The notes below the pieces were generated by a model, which worked only from the letters and a program-made list of their open reading frames with translations, was not told where the DNA came from and did not search any database. Shown here piece by piece: positions 1-7,563 of a DNA stretch of 18,906 bases; positions within the stretch are counted from its first letter, which is position 1, and the number at the start of each line of letters is the position of its first letter. Made by a program: the position numbers and the translations under genes. This DNA comes from CAZQRW01 sp964596115 (GTDB taxonomy: Bacteria; Hydrothermota; UBA3072; B12-G15): assembly GCA_964596115.1 (NCBI GenBank), contig CAZQRW010000040.1, positions 1 to 18,906 of the forward strand, in the 5' to 3' direction.

Positions 1-64
1 CATCTTTAACTGGAGGTATATTTTACTATTTTTGTGTTGATTTTTAATGAGGCAAATCGAACTA

Positions 65-93
65 TTGACCATCCGCTTTTATGTGATTATAAT
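65..93 (+). promoter_or_regulatory. sigma70-like promoter of the first gene
   Basis: TTGACC at 65-70 and a perfect TATAAT at 88-93 are separated by 17 nt. Transcription would start near position 100, a few bases upstream of a strong Shine-Dalgarno (AGGAGGTG, 109-116). Only the sequence match supports this; no transcript data exist here. Confidence 0.7.
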
Positions 94-122
94 TCTAAAG
101 GTATAAAAAGGAGGTGTTTATA

Positions 123-1148
123 CTGTATTTATATCTATCACTGATTTTTATGTCTAACTTCAACGGTGTTCAGTTCACAGTCTTTGATGGAATTGGTGGG
201 CAGTGGAACACAGAAAACATCTATAGGGCAGTGCTTGGCAACTCTACTTATGGCGAGTTCTCGTTTAAATTTGGAAATCTCAGTTTAGGAACTGCCATCT
301 ACTATTCTGCAGTTGCAAATAGTGGAATCACGATAAACGATACTATTGATGGAACCCCTTACCAGTGGGATATTACCAGAATATATAGAAATTCTTACCT
401 TCCCATAACAATAGGGTATCTTATAAAAAAACAAGGGAATGTTGAGCTTATCATCAGGTCCCATCTGTCTCTATGGGGCAGTGGGGAGAGGTCATCTTTA
501 TTAATTGACACTACAGATTGCAGACAATACAGGTTATACCTTTCAAGTGATAAAATCATCAATCTTTCCCTTGAGATGAATATACCAATGTCAAAGGGTT
601 TTGAGCCTTATTTTTCTCTTGGGTGTAATTTTATCCATTACAATAAAACAGGCTATGATGAAGAGATCCAAAGAGGGCTTAATCAATTAAATCCCTGGGA
701 GGTATCTCCCTACATTTCAGCGCATGGAAGATTTTCTCTTCCCATATACACCCATGAAAAGAATGAAATAAAAAACAAAATTGGGTATTTAACCTCAAAC
801 ATATCAACGGGGCTTCTCAGGTTAGGATACCTTTATTATCTAATAAAAGGCAATATAAGGAATGATTTTTCTGACGTTCAGGGTTATGGATATATCATTG
901 GAACAGGGATTGGCACATCATTACTCCAGACCGGAATCCCCTATCTTGCTCTGACAAACAGCAGGGATAACAATATCTTTGATTACATCACCATAGGTAT
1001 ATCAACTGGTGTTCTAACGGGATTTATAGATGGTTTAATGTTCGACTATGTCTATTATAACCCCTCTGGAATGTGTGTTTATAATTCCATCATTGAAGGT
1101 GTTACAGGTGGTGCTATCGGTTTGATAAACTATATTGTGAGCAGATAG
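123..1148 (+). CDS. putative envelope/outer-membrane protein, unknown function
   Basis: I do not recognise this protein of about 341 residues. The first 12 residues are hydrophobic (LYLYLSLIF) and could be an export signal, though without a positively charged n-region. The first two thirds has short alternating, aromatic-rich strands (for example GEFSFKFGNLSLGTAIYYS) like those of beta-barrel or surface proteins. The last 90 residues are glycine-rich and hydrophobic, without clear catalytic motifs. The start is unusual. The frame opens at 99 and a GTG at 114 lies inside the Shine-Dalgarno (109-116), so the best-spaced in-frame codon is CTG at 123. An ATG at 150 has no ribosome site. It is monocistronic from the promoter at 65-93 and is followed by a 180-nt gap. 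A barrel role is inference from strand pattern only. Confidence 0.6.
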   Translation: MYLYLSLIFMSNFNGVQFTVFDGIGGQWNTENIYRAVLGNSTYGEFSFKFGNLSLGTAIYYSAVANSGITINDTIDGTPYQWDITRIYRNSYLPITIGYLIKKQGNVELIIRSHLSLWGSGERSSLLIDTTDCRQYRLYLSSDKIINLSLEMNIPMSKGFEPYFSLGCNFIHYNKTGYDEEIQRGLNQLNPWEVSPYISAHGRFSLPIYTHEKNEIKNKIGYLTSNISTGLLRLGYLYYLIKGNIRNDFSDVQGYGYIIGTGIGTSLLQTGIPYLALTNSRDNNIFDYITIGISTGVLTGFIDGLMFDYVYYNPSGMCVYNSIIEGVTGGAIGLINYIVSR

Positions 1149-1216
1149 TTGGAAGGAATTGGCGCTTAAAGAACTTCAATAGATTTTTTGATAATTTTCA
1201 TGACTTTAATTGTCTT

Positions 1217-1237
1217 GAATCCTGGGGACAGTAATAT
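1217..1237. repeat. possible degraded REP-like motif
   Basis: The stretch contains CCTGGGGACAGT followed by AT-rich sequence. It resembles the 'GGGGACA' motifs I recall flanking REP-associated tyrosine transposases in many bacterial genomes. There is no transposase and no hairpin partner here, so at most it is a remnant. Confidence 0.2.
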
Positions 1238-1308
1238 AAACATTTTTGTTTATTAACGTTTTTAAATCTTTTAGTTTTCCAAAAAGGTTCATTCCACCCA
1301 TAAACTCA

Positions 1309-1336
1309 TTGACATTAAAGTATTTTTGTGTATTTT
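1309..1336 (+). promoter_or_regulatory. promoter for the hldE1-hldE2-clpB operon, probably leaderless
   Basis: A perfect TTGACA (1309-1314), a 16-nt spacer and TATTTT (1331-1336, four of six consensus bases) stand directly in front of ATG 1343. Initiation 7 nt after the -10 would fall on the A of that ATG, and no Shine-Dalgarno lies between. This suggests a leaderless message. Confidence 0.55.
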
Positions 1337-1342
1337 TTCCAT

Positions 1343-2302
1343 ATGAACTTAGAAGACTTTAGGGGCAAAAGAATACTTATAATCGGCGATGTAATGGTAG
1401 ATGAATATAAAAAGGGGATAGTCGAAAGAATATCCCCTGAGGCGCCCGTACCTGTTGTATCCATAGAAGAAACCTTTCACAGAATTGGAGGCGCAGGTAA
1501 TGTTGCAAATAATATAAAGGCACTTGGAGGAATCCCTATTTTAGTTGGGGTAATTGGATATGACTATTATGGTGATCTAATCCTTGAATTAATGGAAGAA
1601 GAAGGTCTTGATAAAACGGGGATTATCAGGGAAAAGGGTAGGAAGACAACGGTTAAAACGAGGATCGTTGCACACAATCAGCAGGTAGTCAGGGTAGATA
1701 TAGAGGATGCTTATGAGATAAAGAAAGATACTGAAAATAAAATCCTCGACCACGTATTTTCCTTCAAAGACAGAATAGATGGCATTGTCTTTGAGGATTA
1801 TGATAAGGGTTGTCTTACAAGTAACCTTATATCAAAAACGATATCTAAATTTAAAGATAAAACGATTACAGTGGACCCCAAATTCAGAAACTTTTTTTCA
1901 TTTCAAGGCATAAGCCTCTTCAAACCAAACCTGAGGGAAATGGAAAAAGTCCTTGGGAAAGAACTTAACAATGAAAAAAGCATTCTGGATGCAGGTTTTA
2001 GTCTTCAAAAGAACATTAATTCACCTGTCCTTGTAACAATGGGCAGTAAAGGTATGGCACTTTTCTATTCAGGGAAACATAAACTTTTCCCATCAATGGC
2101 AAGGGAGGTTTATGACGTATCTGGTGCAGGTGATACCGTAATAGCAACTGCTACATTGGCACTTACAGCTGGTTTTCCTATTGAAGAAGCCGTATACGTC
2201 TCTAATATTGCAGCAGGTATCGAGGTTGGAAAATTTGGGGTAGCAACGGTCACATTGGAGGAACTGAAGAAAGAATATGATAATAAAAAGGGAAGACATT
2301 AA
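1343..2302 (+). CDS. hldE1 (rfaE1): D-glycero-beta-D-manno-heptose-7-phosphate kinase (PfkB family)
   Basis: This is a ribokinase/PfkB-fold kinase that phosphorylates heptose-7-phosphate at C1 on the way to ADP-heptose for lipopolysaccharide or surface glycan. The 319-residue protein has GDVMVDEY near the N-terminus (15-22), the heptose-kinase signature SPEAPVPVV (31-39), the PfkB GGAGNVANN motif (49-57) and the C-terminal DVSGAGDT motif whose Asp264 is the expected catalytic base. The length matches the kinase half of E. coli HldE, so here the two activities are separate polypeptides. I chose ATG 1343 over GTG 1328 because the conserved protein begins there and a promoter -10 sits 6 nt upstream; no Shine-Dalgarno precedes either. 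It overlaps the next gene by 26 nt. A related PfkB sugar kinase is the main alternative, made unlikely by the neighbour. Confidence 0.93.
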   Translation: MNLEDFRGKRILIIGDVMVDEYKKGIVERISPEAPVPVVSIEETFHRIGGAGNVANNIKALGGIPILVGVIGYDYYGDLILELMEEEGLDKTGIIREKGRKTTVKTRIVAHNQQVVRVDIEDAYEIKKDTENKILDHVFSFKDRIDGIVFEDYDKGCLTSNLISKTISKFKDKTITVDPKFRNFFSFQGISLFKPNLREMEKVLGKELNNEKSILDAGFSLQKNINSPVLVTMGSKGMALFYSGKHKLFPSMAREVYDVSGAGDTVIATATLALTAGFPIEEAVYVSNIAAGIEVGKFGVATVTLEELKKEYDNKKGRH

Positions 2303-2750
2303 AAGAATTGTTTCCTCAATTAGAGAGGAAGGGAAAAAGGTTGTTTTTACAAATGGTTGTTTCGATTTGATCCATCCCGGACATATAACATTATTAAGAG
2401 AGGCAAAAAAAAGGGGTGTGCTTATAGTTGGTATAAATACAGATGAATCGATACGTAAAATCAAGGAAGAGCAAAGACCAATCGTTCCCCTCAAGGCAAG
2501 AATGGAGGTTCTTGACAGTATAAAATATGTTGATTATATAATACCCTTTTCTGAAGAGACGCCTATAGAGATCATCAAAATGATCGTGCCAGATATAATT
2601 GTGAAGGGTGGCGATTGGAAAGAAAACGAGATAGTAGGAGCTGAACTTGTAAAAAAAAGGGGGGGAGAGGTAGTGAGAATAAGATACAAAAATGCTTATT
2701 CAACATCAGAAATTATTAATACGATTAAGAGGAGGTATTGTGAACTTTGA
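2277..2750 (+). CDS. hldE2 (rfaE2): D-glycero-beta-D-manno-heptose 1-phosphate adenylyltransferase
   Basis: A small nucleotidyltransferase of the cytidylyltransferase-like superfamily that makes ADP-heptose from heptose-1-phosphate and ATP. Of 157 residues, the nucleotide-binding NGCFDLIHPGH motif (26-36, HxGH at 33-36) is intact. The C-terminal part has the RfaE-type KGGDW (residues about 110-114) and a late STSEII motif before the end. The start ATG lies inside the end of the kinase gene (26-nt overlap) with GGAGG at 2257-2261, 15 nt upstream, so translation is probably coupled. Its 3' end overlaps the clpB start by 11 nt. Together with the upstream gene it reconstitutes a full HldE function. 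The phosphatase (GmhB) and isomerase (GmhA) are not in the window. Confidence 0.93.
   Translation: MIIKREDIKRIVSSIREEGKKVVFTNGCFDLIHPGHITLLREAKKRGVLIVGINTDESIRKIKEEQRPIVPLKARMEVLDSIKYVDYIIPFSEETPIEIIKMIVPDIIVKGGDWKENEIVGAELVKKRGGEVVRIRYKNAYSTSEIINTIKRRYCEL
2730..2735 (+). promoter_or_regulatory. ribosome binding site that fixes the clpB start
   Basis: AGGAGG lies inside the last codons of hldE2, 4 nt before GTG 2740. It supports GTG 2740, where the family sequence NFDKFTERAQEA begins, over the in-frame ATG at 2692. Confidence 0.75.
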
Positions 2751-5088
2751 TAAATTCACGGAAAGGGCACAGGAGGCAATTCAGATTGCGCAATCTTCAT
2801 TGACGAAATTCAATCACAGCGAGCTTGATGCTGAGCATCTTTTCTATGGACTCCTTGAGGATCCCCAGGGCATTGTTCCTCAAATTCTGAAAGAAATCGG
2901 TGCTAATCCGTTACAGGTAAGGAATGAACTGATCGATTTTTTAGAGAGAAGGCCAAAGGTTTACGGCGTGGCACAGGCATATATGACACCACGAGCGCAA
3001 AAGGTTTTGAATGATGCGTGGGAAGAGGCAAGAAGGCTTACAGATCAATATATAGGAACAGAACATATTCTCTTAGCACTTACCGAGGCAGGTGGTGATG
3101 TTGCTGTTATATTCAGCAAACATAGAATAACAAGGGAAAATATATATAATGCACTGAAGGTTGTAAGGGGAGAAAAGAGAATTGAAGAACCGGATGCAGA
3201 GAGTAAATACAGAATACTTGAAAAATATACAAGGGATATGACAAAAGAGGTAGGAGACCCCGTTATCGATAGGGAAAGGGAGATAAAAAGGGTAATTCAG
3301 ATCCTTGCAAGAAAGGCAAAAAACAATCCTGTTCTGGTAGGTGAAGCCGGGGTAGGAAAAACGGCTATTGTTGAAGGACTTGCCCAGAGAATAGCAAAGG
3401 CAGAGGTCCCTGAGGTGCTTCTGAACAAAAGAGTCCTTGCCCTTGATCTCCCGGGGCTTGTTGCAGGAACAAAATTCAGAGGCGAATTTGAAGAAAGAAT
3501 GAAGGCAATTCTTAATGAGGTATTAAAACAGAAAGAAAAGGTTATTCTATTTATTGATGAGTTACATACAATTGTAGGAGCAGGGGCAGCAGAGGGAGCA
3601 GTTGACGCTGCAAACATTATGAAGCCCTTCCTTGCCAGAGGAGAAGTTCAGACAATAGGTGCTACAACCATTGAAGAATACAGAAAATTTATAGAAAAAG
3701 ACCCAGCCCTTGAAAGAAGATTCCAACCCGTTTGGGTAGAAGAGCCTGCCATTGAGGATGCTATTAAAATTCTCACAGGGTTAAGGGAGAGTTACGAAAA
3801 GCACCACGGCGTGAAGATCTCTGATGATGCAATTAAGGCATCAGTAATACTCTCTAAGAAATACATTCAGGGAAGATATTTACCCGATAAAGCAATCGAT
3901 CTGCTTGATGAGGCATGTGCAAGGAGAAGAATAGATCTTTCCGAGATGCCTCCCGAACTCAAAGAAATTAAAAAGAAAATTGCAGACTTAAAGAAAGAGG
4001 CAGAGGATAATCCACAGCTTGCAGATGACCTTCTAAAAAAGGCTTCCTTCCTTGAAAAAGAGCTTGATGAGAAGAAGAAAAAGTGGATGGAAGAAAAAAA
4101 ACTGTCAGATACAATGGAAGAAGAAGATATAGCTGAGATTGTTTCAGAGTGGACAGGAATACCTGTTACAAAGATGCTCGAAGAGGATAGGGCGAAGTTA
4201 ATACACCTTGAAGAAAAGATACACGAACGCATTGTAAATCAAGATGAAGCCGTCGTTGCCATCGCAGATGCAATAAGAAGGGCAAGGAGTGGGTTAAGGG
4301 ATGAGAGGAGGCCTATAGGTTCTTTCATATTTCTTGGACCAACGGGTGTGGGTAAAACAGAACTTGCAAAGGCACTTGCCTGGGTTCTCTTTGACTCAGA
4401 GGATGCAATGGTGAGAGTAGATATGAGTGAATATATGGAAAAATTTTCCGTTTCAAGACTTATTGGTGCACCTCCAGGATATGTGGGTTATGAGGAAGGA
4501 GGATACCTCACAGAGGCTGTTTTAAGAAGACCCTACCGGGTTATTCTTTTTGATGAAATTGAAAAGGCACATCCTGATGTATTCAATGTCCTTCTTCAGA
4601 TACTCGATGATGGGAGACTCACTGATGGAAAAGGAAGGACAGTAGATTTTAGAAATACAGTTATAATAATGACATCCAATATTGCATCTGATACAATACA
4701 GGACCTTGCTGACAATTATGAAGCCCTGAAGGAAAAGGTGTTTGACCAATTAAAGAGAACAATGAGACCTGAATTCCTCAACAGGATAGATGAGATAATT
4801 ATTTTCCGTCCTTTAAAACTTGAACATGTGAAAAAAATTGTGGAGATCCTGCTGAAGGACTTACTCAGAAGGCTAAATGAAAAGAATATTAAACTTAATG
4901 TCACTGAACGGGCAGAGGAATTTCTTGCAAGGGAAGGTTATGATCCTGCTTACGGTGCAAGACCACTGAGAAGAACTATCCAGAGGTATATTGAGACGCC
5001 CCTCTCAAAAGAGATACTTGATGGGAAAATAAAAGAGGGGGAAGTTACAGCGGATTACGAGGAAAGTAGAATTGTTTTCAGGCAGTGA
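2740..5088 (+). CDS. clpB: ClpB-type AAA+ protein disaggregase with short middle domain
   Basis: A cytosolic Hsp100 chaperone that threads aggregated proteins using two ATPase rings. The 782 residues contain the Clp N-domain double repeat (about 1-145), AAA1 with Walker A GEAGVGKT (201-208) and Walker B ending D273-E274, a short charged coiled-coil middle domain (about 390-450), and AAA2 with Walker A GPTGVGKT (533-540) and Walker B D605-E606. A C-terminal Clp domain ends in YGARPLRRTIQRYIETPLS. Two features pull apart: the middle domain is as short as in ClpC, but the segment after TSN in AAA2 (about 648-675) lacks the hydrophobic ClpP-docking tripeptide (IGF/LGF/VGF-like). It is therefore unlikely to feed a ClpP protease, and I favour ClpB over ClpC. 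It is the last gene of the hldE operon, translationally coupled to hldE2. Confidence 0.9.
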   Translation: MNFDKFTERAQEAIQIAQSSLTKFNHSELDAEHLFYGLLEDPQGIVPQILKEIGANPLQVRNELIDFLERRPKVYGVAQAYMTPRAQKVLNDAWEEARRLTDQYIGTEHILLALTEAGGDVAVIFSKHRITRENIYNALKVVRGEKRIEEPDAESKYRILEKYTRDMTKEVGDPVIDREREIKRVIQILARKAKNNPVLVGEAGVGKTAIVEGLAQRIAKAEVPEVLLNKRVLALDLPGLVAGTKFRGEFEERMKAILNEVLKQKEKVILFIDELHTIVGAGAAEGAVDAANIMKPFLARGEVQTIGATTIEEYRKFIEKDPALERRFQPVWVEEPAIEDAIKILTGLRESYEKHHGVKISDDAIKASVILSKKYIQGRYLPDKAIDLLDEACARRRIDLSEMPPELKEIKKKIADLKKEAEDNPQLADDLLKKASFLEKELDEKKKKWMEEKKLSDTMEEEDIAEIVSEWTGIPVTKMLEEDRAKLIHLEEKIHERIVNQDEAVVAIADAIRRARSGLRDERRPIGSFIFLGPTGVGKTELAKALAWVLFDSEDAMVRVDMSEYMEKFSVSRLIGAPPGYVGYEEGGYLTEAVLRRPYRVILFDEIEKAHPDVFNVLLQILDDGRLTDGKGRTVDFRNTVIIMTSNIASDTIQDLADNYEALKEKVFDQLKRTMRPEFLNRIDEIIIFRPLKLEHVKKIVEILLKDLLRRLNEKNIKLNVTERAEEFLAREGYDPAYGARPLRRTIQRYIETPLSKEILDGKIKEGEVTADYEESRIVFRQ

Positions 5089-5094
5089 ATTTCA

Positions 5095-5997
5095 TTAATC
5101 CTTACACCACTGTTTTATTATTGAAACCACACTTTTCTTTCTAAAGGCAATGGATGTATGCGTTGCCCAGAGATATTTTAATGTAGGATAACCCAGGTCC
5201 CTCCACAATTTCAGCGTAGATTCTCTTGGAATAACCATATCAAAAAGGGCATTTATCATTAATATTTTTCTACCCTTCAGAAGCGGTGCATATGTAAGTG
5301 GGTCATAGTAAAAACATATAACCTTATTCTTTACACTATTTATATCACCTGTTTCCAGAAATTTATTTCTAAAATTTTCAAATTTTGATCTACACTTCAA
5401 ACAATCTGCCCTGGAGATCCCCTGCCTTTTGTAATCCTTTCTTATTTTAAACATAATAGGACTATCCCAGGTGAGAATTCCGTAATCACCGCCACCAAGT
5501 ATAAGTGCAATACTTGTTATTCTTTTATCCATAGCTGCTGCCATTGTAGATATAATACTTCCAAGACTTATCCCAATAATTCCATATTTTTCATACCCCA
5601 TTACCTGTAGAAGGTCTATACCTCTCAATACATCAAAAACTGCCTGTCTAAAAAATTTATAACCGAAAACCCCATCCATAAAATTCACTTTACTTTTTGT
5701 CTCTTTTACATTTTTGATCCTGCTTAAATGGTAGGGTAGATGAACAAAAAATGTTGCATAGCCAATCTCAGCGAGCTCTCTTCCCATTTGAAACCATCCA
5801 TACTCTTTTCTTGCGGCGAGTCCATGCACGAATAGCATTATTTTTTTTGTGTTTTTGTCAGGCACATTTAACACTGCTTGCACATCGTCGTTAATGGTGT
5901 TGTCACTCACCACAGGTGAAGGATAAAAGATTCTATATCTGTTATTTCCTACCTTCCATACCTTTGCTTTGAATGAAGCTGCAGAATATATATACAA
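5095..5997 (-). CDS. alpha/beta hydrolase family protein
   Basis: A 300-residue serine-hydrolase fold protein of unknown substrate. An HG motif (58-59, oxyanion region), nucleophile elbow GISLGS with Ser144, an acid in LFDMVIP (Asp253) and a late WATHTS (His280) form a plausible catalytic triad in the right order. No signal peptide is evident, so it is probably cytoplasmic. The insert after the elbow contains a CLKC pair and many basic residues. The start is TTG at 5997, 1 nt after the yjbQ stop codon, with only a weak upstream purine stretch. It is the last gene of the long minus-strand operon and converges on clpB with a 6-nt gap; no terminator hairpin is visible. An esterase, lipase or dienelactone-hydrolase-like role is possible, but the sequence does not say which. 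Confidence 0.8.
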   Translation of the reverse strand: MYIYSAASFKAKVWKVGNNRYRIFYPSPVVSDNTINDDVQAVLNVPDKNTKKIMLFVHGLAARKEYGWFQMGRELAEIGYATFFVHLPYHLSRIKNVKETKSKVNFMDGVFGYKFFRQAVFDVLRGIDLLQVMGYEKYGIIGISLGSIISTMAAAMDKRITSIALILGGGDYGILTWDSPIMFKIRKDYKRQGISRADCLKCRSKFENFRNKFLETGDINSVKNKVICFYYDPLTYAPLLKGRKILMINALFDMVIPRESTLKLWRDLGYPTLKYLWATHTSIAFRKKSVVSIIKQWCKD

Positions 5998-5998
5998 A

Positions 5999-6418
5999 TT
6001 AAATACCCATTACCTTAACTATTATCCTTTTTCTTCTTTGGCCATCATACTCTGCATAAAATATCTGTTCCCAGGGACCGAGATCAAGGTTACCATTTGT
6101 TATAGGAATTATAGTCTGATGATGAGAAAGAATTCTTTTCAGGTGTGCATCCCCATTTGCTTCTCCACCCCTATGGTGTTTATAATTTTCTCTGTAAGGG
6201 GCTAACTTCTCAAGCCATTCCATAATATCTTCCATCAACCCTTCTTCGTAGTCGTTTACAATTATTCCTGATGTTATATGCATAGCAGAGACCAAACAAA
6301 ACCCCTCCTTAATACCACTATTCTTCACTATGTCTCTTATCCTCTCGGTTATATGAAGCAATTCTTTCTTCTTCTTTGTTTTAAAAAAGATGTACTCCGT
6401 GTGTACTTTCACTTTCAT
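5999..6418 (-). CDS. yjbQ: YjbQ/UPF0047 family protein
   Basis: This 139-residue protein matches the compact YjbQ (UPF0047) family, for which weak thiamine-phosphate synthase activity has been reported in bacteria; the physiological role is still unclear. Visible family features are HITSGIIVND (about 47-56), the NGDAHLKRIL segment (about 88-97) and the C-terminal LGPWEQIFYAEYDGQRRKR block. Length is normal. ATG 6418 has a strong Shine-Dalgarno (AAGGAGG, 6423-6429) that overlaps the rlmH stop codon, and the hydrolase TTG follows 1 nt after its stop. It lies among housekeeping genes at the 3' end of the operon, and nothing links it to the membrane modules upstream except co-transcription. Confidence 0.9.
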   Translation of the reverse strand: MKVKVHTEYIFFKTKKKKELLHITERIRDIVKNSGIKEGFCLVSAMHITSGIIVNDYEEGLMEDIMEWLEKLAPYRENYKHHRGGEANGDAHLKRILSHHQTIIPITNGNLDLGPWEQIFYAEYDGQRRKRIIVKVMGI

Positions 6419-6427
6419 TTTTCCTCC

Positions 6428-6841
6428 TTACCCTCTATGATACGGGTGACGATGGATAATGGTAAATATTCTGTATAGTTGTTCAAACAATAAAAGTCTT
6501 GCAATTTCGTGCGGAAATGTGAGTTTTGAAAGGGATAATATAAAATTTGCCTTTTCCCTTTCCTCATTATTAAAACCCGCATCATCTCCAACTACAAATT
6601 TTATTCTGGGTTCTTTGTGTTGAATTCCCTCAAAAAATTTCAAGAAATCGAGGGTTCGGAACTCCTCTCCATTTTCATCCAGTAAAATGGAATAACATCC
6701 CCCTAACTCTTTTTTCACATTCCTCCTTTTTACCTCTCTCTCTTTTATCCTGAGAAAACGGGAGGAGAGCTTCTTATAATAGTCACAAAGAGCTCTTATT
6801 TCTTTATTTTTTATTTTGCCTACAGCTACAACTTCAAGCAT
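6428..6841 (-). CDS. rlmH: 23S rRNA (pseudouridine1915-N3)-methyltransferase
   Basis: A SPOUT-class methyltransferase that methylates pseudouridine 1915 in helix 69 of 23S rRNA. The trefoil-knot signatures are clear: FVVGDDAGF (about 82-90), then LSKLTFPHEIARLLLFEQLY (104-123), and the C-terminal HRHPYHRG that closes the active site. At 137 residues it is a little shorter than E. coli RlmH (155), through small loop deletions rather than loss of motifs. Its ATG overlaps the end of the upstream acyltransferase gene by 8 nt (ATGCTTGA), so the two are translationally coupled. Confidence 0.95.
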   Translation of the reverse strand: MLEVVAVGKIKNKEIRALCDYYKKLSSRFLRIKEREVKRRNVKKELGGCYSILLDENGEEFRTLDFLKFFEGIQHKEPRIKFVVGDDAGFNNEEREKANFILSLSKLTFPHEIARLLLFEQLYRIFTIIHRHPYHRG

Positions 6842-7562
6842 ATTTATAATTCCAATCCCTGGACGAATATTTTTCTGTAAGAGGTGATATACTATCGTAT
6901 TTTAGTGGAATAAATGTAATTCCAAATGCCTCTTCAAATCCCTTTTTTACAGCCTTCTTTATATCTTCAAGAGAAATCCTCTTCCCCAGCGCCTCTTCAA
7001 CTGATATAAGCCCCGGCATATGTGGAAAAACGTTATCTGGCTTTTTTGCTGCAAGGGTTCCCTGTTGAAGACAAATACCAAATCTCCTAACCTGTGCAGA
7101 ACCTATGATTTTTTTGCCCTTAAAGGTAAACTCATACCAGGACGGTGCATTAAAACAAAGATCGCTGTCCCTATCACCTGATTTTCTCTCAAGCTTTACA
7201 TCAAGTCCCAATATCTCAAAACCTTTACCAAACCCTTGTGAAATCTTTTTGTATGATTCAAGTACGCTTCCACCTACCAATTCATCACTCTGTGGGAATG
7301 CAAGCGAGTATGTCATATCTCCAGAGTGAATTACAGCCCTTCCCCCTGTTGGTCTTCTAACAAATGGATAACCCTTCTTGCCAAGCGAGATGATCCATTC
7401 TGAGACCCTCTGGTGAAACCCAATGGTTATAGATGGTGGAGAAAAGTTAAAGAACCTCAATACAGGCTTGCCTGTTTTTTCTACAAAATTCATCAGGGCT
7501 TCATCAAAACCCATATTAAAATATGGGTCTCTGAAGCCCGTGTCTATAAAGAACCATTCCAT
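6834..7562 (-). CDS. LipM/LplA-type lipoate or octanoate protein transferase
   Basis: A biotin/lipoate protein ligase-fold enzyme of 242 residues that attaches lipoate or octanoate to lipoyl domains. It shows FNMGFDEALM (about 15-24), the substrate-binding RRPTGGRAVIH (69-79) and CFNAPSWYEF followed by GKKIIGSAQ (136-157). Cys136 sits where LipM octanoyltransferases carry their acyl-accepting cysteine, and the lysine at 150-151 matches the ligase/transferase lysine. LipM is therefore my first choice and LplA-like ligase the alternative. It is slightly shorter than B. subtilis LipM. The start ATG follows the A1 stop codon by one base with little Shine-Dalgarno, so it probably depends on reinitiation. 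It is encoded beside membrane modules, but no lipoyl-domain target is recognisable in this window. Confidence 0.85.
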   Translation of the reverse strand: MEWFFIDTGFRDPYFNMGFDEALMNFVEKTGKPVLRFFNFSPPSITIGFHQRVSEWIISLGKKGYPFVRRPTGGRAVIHSGDMTYSLAFPQSDELVGGSVLESYKKISQGFGKGFEILGLDVKLERKSGDRDSDLCFNAPSWYEFTFKGKKIIGSAQVRRFGICLQQGTLAAKKPDNVFPHMPGLISVEEALGKRISLEDIKKAVKKGFEEAFGITFIPLKYDSISPLTEKYSSRDWNYKYA

Positions 7563-7563
7563 C

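Noticed and set aside
3..47. Possible C-terminal tail of an upstream gene (ends ...YYFCVDF, stop at 45-47)
   Set aside because: Only 14 codons are visible and other frames also end here. The aromatic final residue is suggestive of a barrel protein but not enough to call a gene.
1149..1308. Terminator after the first gene
   Set aside because: T-runs are present but no stable GC stem precedes them.
3297..4904. Several antisense frames inside clpB, the longest 121 codons
   Set aside because: Serine/phenylalanine-rich translations typical of the complement of a Lys/Glu-rich coding strand; no ribosome sites and no family resemblance.
5089..5094. Bidirectional terminator between the converging clpB and hydrolase genes
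   Set aside because: Only 6 nt lie between the stop codons and no hairpin is visible on either side.
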